From positions 3,410,001 to 3,474,000 of the forward strand of contig NZ_CP139969.1 in assembly GCF_034424645.1 (NCBI RefSeq): a DNA stretch of 64,000 nucleotides, written 5' to 3'. Positions 27,636 to 37,235 of this stretch are shown here, in pieces (position 1 is the stretch's first letter; each line of letters begins with the position of its first letter). The position numbers and the translations under genes are program-made. Below the pieces are notes generated by a model. It worked only from the letters and a program-made list of their open reading frames with translations, made no database searches and was not told the origin of the DNA. This DNA comes from Bordetella avium. Lineage in GTDB: Bacteria > Pseudomonadota > Gammaproteobacteria > Burkholderiales > Burkholderiaceae_B.

Positions 27636-28408
27636 CAAGGCCGCTCCGTCAACTCGGACAGGAAAATATAGCCCCAGTGGCGCACGGCGCGCAGCGGCAG
27701 GTCTACCCCGGCCTCGCGCGCCTTGCTGCGCAGCCGCGAGACCATGACATCCAGCCGCCGGGACTGAATTCCCCGGGCATTTTCTCCACGTCTGACACAG
27801 CAGCCCGGTGAGGAAAACAGACCTGCGAGGAACTTCCCCTCAATCGGGGTGAGAGGCAGGCTGACGCCTTGCGGTCCGAAAAGCATGCGGCGTGAATCGC
27901 TCAGGCTCCAACCGCGTGACAGGCCCAAGCTGCGCGAGCGGCGTGCCGCATCCAGGATGGCCAGCAATTCGGCAGCAAGCCAGGGGCCGCCACTTTGCGG
28001 CATGCTGAAGCAGATATCCGCGCCGACTTTCAGGGCGGCAATGCGCAGACCCGGAGCGACATCGCCATACTGAACCGCAACGCAGATGCCCTGCCCACGT
28101 GCTTTAACGAGTCTGATAATTTTGGTGACCGTACCGGCCCCAGCGGGCCCGCTGCGCACCAGGAGCACGTCTGGCGAGAGCTCGCCCAGTTTCCGTTCCC
28201 AGGCGCTAGTCGCGCAGAGGGTATGGACTTGCCATCCCCCGCGCCTTACGCTCATCTCGAGGTATTCCTGATCGCTTGGAGAGAGGGAGGCGTCCTGGCA
28301 AGTGATCAGCAAGAGAACCGGAGCACGCACCATTTGCACATGGCCGGGATTCTCGGCATTCCGGGATGATAGCGTTGTGTCCTCCAGACCTTGAGCTGAT
28401 TGCACCAT
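27635..28408 (-). CDS. OmpR-type winged-helix regulator with a degenerate receiver domain
   Basis: The 257-residue protein has an N-terminal receiver-like domain (about 28-155) and a C-terminal winged helix (about 165-252) ending in RAVRHWGYIFLSEL, the usual GYxF wing. The receiver lacks the chemistry: the N-terminal acidic pair is replaced by TCQDAS, the phosphoacceptor strand reads PDVLLVRSG without an Asp, and the conserved Lys position reads FSMPQ. It is probably phosphorylation-independent. No kinase gene is adjacent. The ATG at 28408 has AGG six bases upstream. Confidence 0.8.
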   Translation of the reverse strand: MVQSAQGLEDTTLSSRNAENPGHVQMVRAPVLLLITCQDASLSPSDQEYLEMSVRRGGWQVHTLCATSAWERKLGELSPDVLLVRSGPAGAGTVTKIIRLVKARGQGICVAVQYGDVAPGLRIAALKVGADICFSMPQSGGPWLAAELLAILDAARRSRSLGLSRGWSLSDSRRMLFGPQGVSLPLTPIEGKFLAGLFSSPGCCVRRGENARGIQSRRLDVMVSRLRSKAREAGVDLPLRAVRHWGYIFLSELTERP

Positions 28409-28495
28409 GGTGAACCTGTTCCAGTGATGTTATCTGATCACTTAAGTAATTAAAATAAATACCAAAGTAATTTAATCCCACGATTCAATCAGGCG

Positions 28496-28906
28496 GTGAA
28501 GACTTTTTCAGACCGATTGAGACAAGCTCGTGTATTGCGGGGTTACACCCAGCAGGATCTCGCTCGTATATGCGGTTTGTCGCAAAGCGCGATCGGCAGC
28601 TACGAGACTGGCCAACGGCTCAGCAGCCGTTCGATACGACGACTGGCCCTGGCGCTGAACGTCAGCCTGGACTGGCTCGAAATGGGCCAGGGCCCCATGG
28701 GACCGGCCGCTTCCTTGATGGAACCGCCGCCCACGCGGGAAGGCTGCGAAACGCCCTGGCCATTTCGCAGCGTGGCGCCCGAACATGTCGAAGCACTGTC
28801 GCAGCGTGACCTGCTGCTTCTGGAAAACACCATACGCAGTTTTATCGAGGCATGTCAGGCCGAACCCGCCGGCCCCCAAAACCGGCGCACACGCCGCCCG
28901 CGCTGA
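28496..28906 (+). CDS. XRE-family helix-turn-helix regulator 1
   Basis: The 136-residue protein has a HTH_3 domain at about residues 5-60 ([20 protein letters not shown], then LSQSAIGSYETGQR) and a C-terminal helical segment, EALSQRDLLLLENTIRSFI, probably for dimerisation. The start is a GTG. It is a close paralogue of the gene at 29053: the first 65 residues are almost the same, and both are followed by a similar DWLExGQGP junction. It is divergent from the pseudo-receiver regulator. The target is unknown. Confidence 0.85.
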   Translation: MKTFSDRLRQARVLRGYTQQDLARICGLSQSAIGSYETGQRLSSRSIRRLALALNVSLDWLEMGQGPMGPAASLMEPPPTREGCETPWPFRSVAPEHVEALSQRDLLLLENTIRSFIEACQAEPAGPQNRRTRRPR

Positions 28907-28990
28907 GATCACCGCAGGCATCTTCCCGCATGCGTCTGAACAATGATGCATGTCTGACCCCTGTCTGACATATGCCATGTCACACCCTCG

Positions 28991-29010
28991 TTAAGTACAT
29001 ATGTGCTTAA
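28991..29010. promoter_or_regulatory. 20-bp palindrome upstream of XRE regulator 2 (candidate operator)
   Basis: TTAAGTACATATGTGCTTAA is an inverted repeat broken only at one symmetric pair. It lies about 43 bases before the GTG start of the second XRE gene. Related AT-rich sequence with ACTTAAGT stands at 28440-28447, at the same relative place before the first paralogue. Both are followed by ACCAAAGTAA or ACCAAGGTAA. Autoregulation by the XRE proteins is an inference. Confidence 0.5.
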
Positions 29011-29052
29011 TTTCAGTACCAAGGTAAGCGGGGCTCACGTTTCAATTCCAGC

Positions 29053-29448
29053 GTGAACACCTTTTCAGACCGTTTGAGAGAAGCACGCGTATTACGCGGT
29101 TACACGCAGCAGTCCTTGGCGCGTGTAGCGGGCTTATCCCAGAGTGCCATCGCCAGCTATGAGTCTGGGCGTCGGCAGAGCAGCCGCGCCATGCGCCAGC
29201 TGGCGCGTGTGCTGCGCGTGAGACTGGACTGGTTGGAGACCGGCCAGGGGCCGCGCGATGCTTCACCGTCTTTCTTGCTGCAGGACGCCACAAGCTATTG
29301 CATAGAGGAAGCGCAGTTACAGATCCTGCAGCCCCACGAGCGCTCCATTCTCGAGCAGCTGATCCGCACCTACATTACCGCCTGCATCGATCATGCCCAT
29401 CGGGCGGCCGCGAGCAAGAAAAAGCCCGCCGATGAGGCGGGCCGTTGA
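29053..29448 (+). CDS. XRE-family helix-turn-helix regulator 2
   Basis: The 131-residue paralogue of the gene at 28496 has its HTH at about 5-60 (FSDRLREARVLRGYTQQSLA, LSQSAIASYESGRRQSSR) and a C-terminal helix with LQPHERSILEQLIRTYITA. It also starts with GTG. The last residues are basic (ASKKKPADEAGR), and the DNA coding for them doubles as the terminator of the convergent lipoprotein gene. The region between the paralogues contains the palindrome described separately. Confidence 0.85.
   Translation: MNTFSDRLREARVLRGYTQQSLARVAGLSQSAIASYESGRRQSSRAMRQLARVLRVRLDWLETGQGPRDASPSFLLQDATSYCIEEAQLQILQPHERSILEQLIRTYITACIDHAHRAAASKKKPADEAGR
29415..29442 (-). terminator. Terminator of the SecD-like lipoprotein gene, inside the 3' end of XRE regulator 2
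   Basis: On the minus strand GCCCGCC, a five-base loop and GGCGGGC are followed by TTTTTC, 25 bases past the stop of the gene at 29467. The same bases encode the last residues of the convergent XRE gene. Confidence 0.85.
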
Positions 29449-29466
29449 GCGGGTGCGACGATCGCG

Positions 29467-30021
29467 TCAGGGTTTGGGTGCAGCGGCCGCGTCACCGCGA
29501 ATCTTGGCGGCGATGGCGACAGCAGCCTGTGCCGACGGGACGCCAAAGGCGAGCACGCCTCGCGTCAAGGGTTCGGTAAGGCGTGGCGCGGCGACCAGTT
29601 CGCGGTCAATGACCAGCACCAGGATCTTGCCCTGGTTCTGGGTGCTGATGTCGCTTAGTTTGCGCGCGCCGGCCTCGTTAAAGCGCAGACCGACATAGTT
29701 CTGGCCGCTGCGGTCGTCGAGGGCCTGAGCTTCGCTCAGGTCGGCGCGCGTGAGCACCGGCGTGCGTTGCATGTAGAGCGTGCCGTCGGCCACCGGAACG
29801 GCGACCAGGGAGGGGTCCGCCGTGGTGGTAGCGATGTAGAACTCGACCGTCGGGCTGGTCGCAGGCGCTGGCGCCGGGGTTTGAGCCTGAGCCTGAGCCT
29901 GCGGAGGCTGTCCGGCATTAGAAGCAGCGGGTTTGTCTCCGCTTTTGGGAGCCGCACATCCGGCCAGAGCCAGAACCGCGATCAGAGCCGCCGGCGCAAG
30001 TTTTCGCATAGTCAGTGTCAT
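29467..30021 (-). CDS. Lipoprotein with a SecD P1-like periplasmic domain
   Basis: The 184-residue precursor has a signal peptide with lipobox L19-A20-G21-C22, then a Gln/Ala/Pro-rich linker (about 34-60, with a QAQAQAQ run coded by TGAGCC-type hexamers). A domain resembling the SecD periplasmic SecDGG/P1 region follows (TPVLTRADLSEAQALDD, VGLRFNEAGARKLSDIS, GKILVLVIDRELVAAPRL). It lacks all SecD membrane helices, so it is not a translocase subunit. AAGGA stands seven bases before the ATG at 30021. Its role is unknown. Confidence 0.8.
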   Translation of the reverse strand: MTLTMRKLAPAALIAVLALAGCAAPKSGDKPAASNAGQPPQAQAQAQTPAPAPATSPTVEFYIATTTADPSLVAVPVADGTLYMQRTPVLTRADLSEAQALDDRSGQNYVGLRFNEAGARKLSDISTQNQGKILVLVIDRELVAAPRLTEPLTRGVLAFGVPSAQAAVAIAAKIRGDAAAAPKP

Positions 30022-30159
30022 GATGGATTCCTTGAATAGTGGGTATTGACGCCAGAAGCGGGGGTCTGACGTGTCGGGGACAGTGTACTAAGTCATAGTA
30101 TGCGCCTTCACGGCTTACTGCTTCCAGATGTAAAGGGGCAATACCGCCTATACTCCGGG

Positions 30160-30247
30160 TCATGCAGGGGTACTCGCACGCCAAACGGCGTGCGTGTTGA
30201 GAGAGTCCCTTTGTACCAGTACGGATAATGCCGATGCTGGGAGCGTC
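30160..30247 (+). ncRNA. TPP (thi-box) riboswitch upstream of thiC
   Basis: The conserved elements occur in order: CAGGGGTACTCGC, TTGAGAGAGTCCCTTTG, then CGGATAATGCCG and GCTGGGAG. A stable stem with a GCACGCC/GGCGTGC pairing fills the variable P3a arm. It lies about 65 bases before the thiC start, and a -10-like TATACT is at 30149-30154. It should repress thiC when thiamine pyrophosphate is abundant. Confidence 0.93.
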
Positions 30248-30272
30248 TTAGTCGCGGCCTGCCCGCGCGTAA

Positions 30273-32225
<1,953 letters not shown>

Positions 32226-32315
32226 ACTCGGCCCCGAGGCCGCAGCCCGGCAAGCAGGCGCCGGGCCAAGGATGACGCGGGGGCCGGCAACATGAGCCAT
32301 GTGCTGCCAGGCGGT

Positions 32316-33197
32316 TCAGGAGGAAGTCGCTGCCTGCTCAAGAATGCGCTGCACCAGCGGATGCCGCTGGCCGCGCCGATTGCGGATGGCATGAATCTCT
32401 TCATGCGCACCGTCACAGCGCCCCAAGAGGCGCAAGTTATTGAGCAGCCCTTCGCCCCCCAGACGGCTGAGCGGGAAAACGCCCAGCCCTCTTACGGCGA
32501 ATACGGCCATGAGCGCGCTGTCCTCGAATTCGCCGACGACATGCGGCACGATGCCCTGCTCTTCGAACCAACGATCCAGCGTCTGCCGCAAGACGGCATG
32601 GCGGGTCGGCAAGAGCACGGGCAGGCGTGCCAGCGTCTGCGGAAAGCCGCTGACATCATTGCGCCGCGTCCAGCGCACCGGGCCATACCAGTCCACCGGC
32701 GAGGACACTAGACGTTCGCTGCTCAAGCGCAGATTCGGATTCGGCGGCGCACCTTGCCCGGTCAGTACGAGATCGAGATGATGGCGCGCCAGTTCACCCA
32801 GCAATTCGTCGACCTCGCCGTCGTGACAGATCAACCGTAAGTCCGGCGTATCGAGCACAGGCTGTAGCAAGGCATGCACGGCGAGCTTGGAAATCCCGTC
32901 TGACAGGCCGATAGCCAGCCGCTGTATGGGCCGGCTGGCGGCCGCCCGCACCTCGTCAGCCAAAGACTGACCGATCTGAAAAATCTCTTCGGCCCGTGCA
33001 AAAGCGGCCTCGCCAGCCTCGGTGAGCGCCACGCCACGCCCATGCGGCTTGAGCAATTGATGGCCCAGGCTGCGCTCCAGTTCGCGCACCTGCGCGCTAA
33101 TGGTCTGGATAGCCATATCCAGACGCTCGGCTGCCCGGGCGAATCCGCCCTCTTTGGCAACTGCCCAGAAATAGTAAAGATGGCGGTAGTTGAGCAT
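32316..33197 (-). CDS. LysR-family regulator, NhaR-like
   Basis: The 293-residue LTTR has an N-terminal HTH (about 1-60: NYRHLYYFWAVAKEGGFARAA ranges over 3-23) and a substrate-binding domain. The opening HLYYFW-AKEGG and the GVALTEAGEA and FPLSRLGGEGL segments resemble NhaR, an activator of sodium/proton antiporter genes. It is divergent from the TerC gene with only 71 bases between them, so it probably regulates that gene. The signal is unknown. Confidence 0.82.
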   Translation of the reverse strand: MLNYRHLYYFWAVAKEGGFARAAERLDMAIQTISAQVRELERSLGHQLLKPHGRGVALTEAGEAAFARAEEIFQIGQSLADEVRAAASRPIQRLAIGLSDGISKLAVHALLQPVLDTPDLRLICHDGEVDELLGELARHHLDLVLTGQGAPPNPNLRLSSERLVSSPVDWYGPVRWTRRNDVSGFPQTLARLPVLLPTRHAVLRQTLDRWFEEQGIVPHVVGEFEDSALMAVFAVRGLGVFPLSRLGGEGLLNNLRLLGRCDGAHEEIHAIRNRRGQRHPLVQRILEQAATSS

Positions 33198-33268
33198 GAG
33201 TTTTTACTTCGGTTTTTACGAACCATAACTCAATTTATTGCTGATTTATAGATCAGCTCACTACAGGG

Positions 33269-34276
33269 ATGATGCGCACTTCGATCACCAACGGGATACG
33301 CCTCATGACGTTTCTTATGAATGACTTTCTCGGCACGCCGGTGTGGAGCTGGCTGCTGTTTCTCAGCGTCGTCGTGGCCTTGCTGGCTTTTGACCTGGGC
33401 GTGCTGCACAAGGATGAGCGCGAAATCGGCGTGCGTGAGAGCCTGTTGCTCTCGGCCGGCTATATCGCGGCCGCATTGCTGTTTGGCAGCGGGATATGGT
33501 GGCAGATGGGCGCCGAAAGCGGCATGGCCTATTACACCGGCTTTTTGATCGAAAAATCGCTATCCATGGACAACGTCTTTGTGATCGCGCTGATTTTTTC
33601 GTATTTTGCGATACCTCGCCGCTATCAGCATCGCGTGCTCTTTTGGGGCATTCTGGGCGTGATTGTGCTGCGCGCCTTGATGATCGGCCTGGGCACCGCG
33701 CTGGTGAGCCAGTTCGGCTGGGTGATGTATGTATTCGGCGCGTTTCTGGTTTACACCGGCGTCAAGATGTGGCGCATGGTGGACGAGGAACCGGACATTG
33801 CCAACAATGCCATCCTGAAGTTTCTCAAGCGACGCATGCGGGTGACGGATGATCTGCGCGGCAATGCCTTCACGGTCGTGGAAACCGACCCGGTCACGCA
33901 ACGCAAAACACGTTTCGCCACGCCTTTGCTCTTAGCCCTGGTCTTGATCGAATTTGTCGATCTGCTGTTCGCGGTGGACTCGGTGCCGGCCATTTTTGCC
34001 ATCACGACCGACCCCTTCATTGTCTACACCAGCAATATCTTCGCCATTTTGGGTCTGCGCGCCTTGTACTTCGCCCTGTCGGCGCTGATACACCGCTTTC
34101 ATTATCTGAAGTATGCGCTGGCGCTTGTGTTGGTGTTCATCGGCGGCAAGATCTTCCTGCACGGTCTGATCGGTAAAGTGCCCGCCGTCCTGTCGCTCTC
34201 GGTTACGTTCGGCCTGATCGCCGCAGGCATTTTGTATTCGCTGTGGAAGACCCGGGCGCAGGAGCAGGCCGGCTAA
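33269..34276 (+). CDS. TerC-family integral membrane protein (Alx-like)
   Basis: The protein of up to 335 residues has about nine hydrophobic helices. It carries TerC signatures: an acidic ALLAFDLGVLHKDE in the first helix, GFLIEKSLSMDNVFVIALIF, and LIEFVDLLFAVDSVPAIFAI, whose Asp residues are expected to bind metal. Relatives export manganese or calcium. Starts at 33269, 33305 and 33317 are all in frame; the last gives the common MNDFLGTPVWSW beginning. It is divergent from the NhaR-like regulator. No manganese riboswitch was recognised upstream. Confidence 0.9.
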   Translation: MMRTSITNGIRLMTFLMNDFLGTPVWSWLLFLSVVVALLAFDLGVLHKDEREIGVRESLLLSAGYIAAALLFGSGIWWQMGAESGMAYYTGFLIEKSLSMDNVFVIALIFSYFAIPRRYQHRVLFWGILGVIVLRALMIGLGTALVSQFGWVMYVFGAFLVYTGVKMWRMVDEEPDIANNAILKFLKRRMRVTDDLRGNAFTVVETDPVTQRKTRFATPLLLALVLIEFVDLLFAVDSVPAIFAITTDPFIVYTSNIFAILGLRALYFALSALIHRFHYLKYALALVLVFIGGKIFLHGLIGKVPAVLSLSVTFGLIAAGILYSLWKTRAQEQAG

Positions 34277-34287
34277 AACCGGCCTGC
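34264..34287. terminator. Bidirectional hairpin between the TerC and FAD dehydrogenase genes
   Basis: GCAGGCCGG and CCGGCCTGC pair perfectly around CTAAAA, and the TerC stop codon lies in the loop. It separates two convergent genes and has no T tract on either side. Confidence 0.55.
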
Positions 34288-34294
34288 CCAGACA

Positions 34295-35707
34295 TCAGAG
34301 CAACTTGCCAGGGTTCATGATGCCGGCCGGATCGAGCAGACGCTTGATACCGGCCATCACACGCAGTTCGAGCGGGTCCTTGGTGTGAAGGAAATGCTCG
34401 CGCTTGAGTTGACCGATGCCATGTTCGGCGCTGATGCTGCCGCCATAACGGTGCACTTCGTCGAGCACGACATCGGTCACGCGAGCGCCTTGCGCTGCGG
34501 CCCATTCGCGCGGCGCCCCTTCGGGACGGGACAGGTTGTAGTGCAAATTACCATCGCCAAAATGGCCAAAGATATACAGCCGGATGTTCGGATCGAGCGC
34601 TTTCACGCGTTGCTGAGCCGTCTGCATGAATTCCGGAATTTTCTCGATCGGCAAAGACACATCGTGCTTGAGGTGCGGTCCATCGGCGCGCTGGGCCTCC
34701 GAGATTTCTTCGCGCAGTTTCCACAGCGCCTGCAATTGCGCCAGCGAGGCGGATACGGCGGCATCCAGGCACAGGCCCTCTTCCAGGGCACGCCCGATCA
34801 CGCGTTCGAGCAATTCATTCAGGGCGTTTTCGTCCTCGGTATCGGCCAGCTCCATCAGCACATAGGCCGGATAGCGCTGCGGGAAAGGCTCCTGTACGCC
34901 TTCGGCGTGGCGCAAAACCAGGTCGAGGCAATCACCCGTGAAGAATTCATAGGCTTGCAAACGGGCCCCGCAGGCCTGGAACAATAGTTCGTAAAGCGAG
35001 AGCGCCTGAGCGGGCGACTCGACAGCCGCCAGCACGACCGAACGCACATCCGTGCGAGGGAACAAGCGTAGCGCAACCGCAGTAATCACACCCAGGGTGC
35101 CTTCGGAGCCGATCAATAGCTGTTTCAGGTCATAGCCGGTATTGTCTTTGCGCAAAGTGCGCAAACCATGAAAGATTTCGCCGGTAGGCAGCACGACTTC
35201 CAGACCCAGCACCAGTTCGCGGGTCATACCGTAACGCACGACATTGACGCCGCCCGCATTGGTGGCGACGTTGCCGCCAATCTGGCTGGAATCCTCGGCG
35301 GCCAGACTCAAGGGCAGCAGGCGGCCGGCGTCCTGGGCAGCGCGGCGCAGGTTGCCGAGGATGCAACCCGCTTCGGCCACCATGGTGTTGGCGATGGTGT
35401 CCACGGAACGGATGGCATTCATGCGATCCAGACTCAACACCACATTGACGGGCGAGGCGTCCGGGGTCGCGGCCCCACACAAGCCCGTGTTACCGCCACG
35501 CGGCACAACCGGCACGCCCTCGGCCTGGCAAAGCGCCAGGCAACGCGAGACCTCTTCGGTCGTACGCGGGCGCACCACCGCCTGGGCCTGGCCCTGATAG
35601 AGGCCACGCCAGTCGGACAGCCACGGCGCAATATCTTCCGGACGGGTCAGCACCACATCGGGGCCGAGGGCTTGGGTCAGGCGTTCAGCAAAGGTGTTCT
35701 GGCTCAT
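34295..35707 (-). CDS. FAD-linked 2-hydroxyacid dehydrogenase (GlcD/D-2-hydroxyglutarate dehydrogenase-like)
   Basis: The 470-residue flavoprotein has an FAD_binding_4 domain (VVPRGGNTGLCGAATP, SQIGGNVATNAGGVNVVRYG, LIGSEGTLGVITAVAL) and a C-terminal oxidase domain (FGHFGDGNLHYNLS, SAEHGIGQLKREH). These match D-lactate, glycolate and D-2-hydroxyglutarate dehydrogenases; the exact substrate cannot be read. The gene follows a GntR/FCD regulator by six bases, the usual pairing for lactate or glycolate use. The stop lies seven bases past the bidirectional hairpin. Confidence 0.9.
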   Translation of the reverse strand: MSQNTFAERLTQALGPDVVLTRPEDIAPWLSDWRGLYQGQAQAVVRPRTTEEVSRCLALCQAEGVPVVPRGGNTGLCGAATPDASPVNVVLSLDRMNAIRSVDTIANTMVAEAGCILGNLRRAAQDAGRLLPLSLAAEDSSQIGGNVATNAGGVNVVRYGMTRELVLGLEVVLPTGEIFHGLRTLRKDNTGYDLKQLLIGSEGTLGVITAVALRLFPRTDVRSVVLAAVESPAQALSLYELLFQACGARLQAYEFFTGDCLDLVLRHAEGVQEPFPQRYPAYVLMELADTEDENALNELLERVIGRALEEGLCLDAAVSASLAQLQALWKLREEISEAQRADGPHLKHDVSLPIEKIPEFMQTAQQRVKALDPNIRLYIFGHFGDGNLHYNLSRPEGAPREWAAAQGARVTDVVLDEVHRYGGSISAEHGIGQLKREHFLHTKDPLELRVMAGIKRLLDPAGIMNPGKLL

Positions 35708-35713
35708 GAGAGG

Positions 35714-36406
35714 TCAATCAGTGAGAGAAAAGTCGAGCTGCAAACGGGAGGCAGCGTTGCGCAGATGACGCAGCGCAGCGATACGGGCCGCGTCGGCATC
35801 GCCATTGCGGATAGCCTCGAAAACAGCGATGTGTTCGTCATGCACGGCGCGCGCCAAACCCTGCTGGCGGGCCGTATTGGCGCGGGCGGTGGTGACGGCC
35901 TGACGCAGTTGCAGATTGAGGTATTGCAGCAGGCGTTGGTAATGATCGTTATGGGTCGCGCTGGCCACCGCCAGATGAAAGGCGACATCGTGCTCCCCCC
36001 CCTGGACCGGGTCCTCCAGATGGTGGCCCAGCGTCGCTAAAGCGTTATCCATGGCGCGCAGATCCGCGCTGTCGCGGCGTTGAGCCGCCAGCGCCGCCGC
36101 GCCAGCCTCAAGATCCATGCGCAGTTCATAGACTGCCCCCAATGCTGCGCGGTCCATGCCTGGCGGCACCTGAAAACCTTGCACGCCCGTGCGGGCAATG
36201 ACCGTGCAGCCCGAACCCTGACGGGTGCGCACCAGGCCTTGCGAACGCAGCCGTTCAGTCGCCTCGCGGATGACCGCTGCGCTGACCCCATAATGTTCGG
36301 CCAGGGCACGCCCGGAGGGCAGTTTGTCACCCACGGGATACACGCCCTGCCCAATGGCATCGGCGAGCTGGCGAGCGACTTGTTCGGTCAAGGTCTGAGT
36401 CTGCAT
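35714..36406 (-). CDS. GntR-family regulator with FCD domain
   Basis: The roughly 230-residue protein has a winged HTH (about 1-65, LPSGRALAEHYGVSAAVIREATERL) and an all-helical FCD ligand domain containing the metal-binding type sequence AFHLAVASATHN and a later HDEHIAVFEAI. FCD regulators of this type usually sense hydroxy acids. It begins the operon with the FAD-linked dehydrogenase and probably represses it. A palindromic operator candidate lies 28 bases upstream of the ATG at 36406. Confidence 0.9.
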   Translation of the reverse strand: MQTQTLTEQVARQLADAIGQGVYPVGDKLPSGRALAEHYGVSAAVIREATERLRSQGLVRTRQGSGCTVIARTGVQGFQVPPGMDRAALGAVYELRMDLEAGAAALAAQRRDSADLRAMDNALATLGHHLEDPVQGGEHDVAFHLAVASATHNDHYQRLLQYLNLQLRQAVTTARANTARQQGLARAVHDEHIAVFEAIRNGDADAARIAALRHLRNAASRLQLDFSLTD

Positions 36407-36433
36407 GGCCGGATTATAGGCCAAATTATTCAG

Positions 36434-36446
36434 GTTATCTGATAAC
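36434..36446. promoter_or_regulatory. Candidate operator of the GntR/FCD regulator
   Basis: GTTATCTGATAAC is an inverted repeat (GTTAT, three-base centre, ATAAC) immediately upstream of the regulator, with the form expected for FCD/GntR autoregulatory sites. Confidence 0.55.
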
Positions 36447-36485
36447 TTTTATCGACCACAGGCAGGTGTGGAGCGCGCACGGAAG

Positions 36486-37235
36486 TCAGCGCTGACGACA
36501 GACTGGGCAATCCGGGTCGCGCGGCACGTTCACGCTATGCCATTGCATGCTACGCACATCGAGCTGAAGCAGGCGGCCCGCCAGCGTCTCGCCCAGACCG
36601 CAAGCCAGCTTGAGCGCCTCGGCAGCCTGCATGGCGCCGATGATGCCCACCAGGGGCGCCAGAACACCCGTGGTGGCGCAACTTATTTCTTCCGCCTCAT
36701 CCGCCTCGGGAAACAGGCAGTGATAACAGGGGGTGTCGTCGCGCCGCAGATCATAGGTACTGATCTGGCCGTCGTAGCGGATGGCCGCGCCGGAAACCAG
36801 TGGCTTGCGATGCCGCACGCAAGCGCGGTTGATGGCGTGGCGCGTGGCAAAGTTGTCGCAGCAATCGAGCACGATATCGGCGGCCGCCACGGCTTCGGCC
36901 AGCGCTTCGCCTTCAAGGCGTTCGACCCTAGGCGTGACGACGACCTCGGGGTTGAAGGCCGCCAGCATGTCACGGCCGGACTCGGCCTTGGGCCGCCCGA
37001 GGCTGGCAGTCGTGTGCAGAATCTGGCGCTGAAGATTGGATAGCTCGACGACGTCATCATCGACCAGCGTGATATGGCCGATGCCCGCCGTGGCGAGGTA
37101 AAGCGCGGCGGGACAGCCCAGGCCGCCCGCGCCGATGATCAGTACCTTGGTCGCCAGGAAGGCTTCCTGCCCTTCGACGCCGAGGTCATCGAGCAGGATG
37201 TGCCGGGCATAGCGCAGCAGTTGCTGATCGTTCAT
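36486..37235 (-). CDS. moeB: Sulfur-carrier adenylyltransferase (MoeB/ThiF family)
   Basis: The 249-residue E1-like enzyme has the nucleotide loop IIGAGGLG (about 34-41), DDDVVELSNLQRQ and two zinc CxxC pairs (CYHC near 170 and C243-PV-C246). It would adenylate the C-terminus of MoaD or ThiS. MoeB and ThiF cannot be separated with confidence here, and no moa or thiS gene is adjacent. Its start overlaps the ctpA stop by four bases. Confidence 0.88.
   Translation of the reverse strand: MNDQQLLRYARHILLDDLGVEGQEAFLATKVLIIGAGGLGCPAALYLATAGIGHITLVDDDVVELSNLQRQILHTTASLGRPKAESGRDMLAAFNPEVVVTPRVERLEGEALAEAVAAADIVLDCCDNFATRHAINRACVRHRKPLVSGAAIRYDGQISTYDLRRDDTPCYHCLFPEADEAEEISCATTGVLAPLVGIIGAMQAAEALKLACGLGETLAGRLLQLDVRSMQWHSVNVPRDPDCPVCRQR

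Noticed and set aside
29881..29905. Short hexamer repeat of TGAGCC type as a phase-variation tract
   Set aside because: Six-base units change length in frame only and number about three, so on/off switching is unlikely. It simply encodes a Gln-Ala linker.
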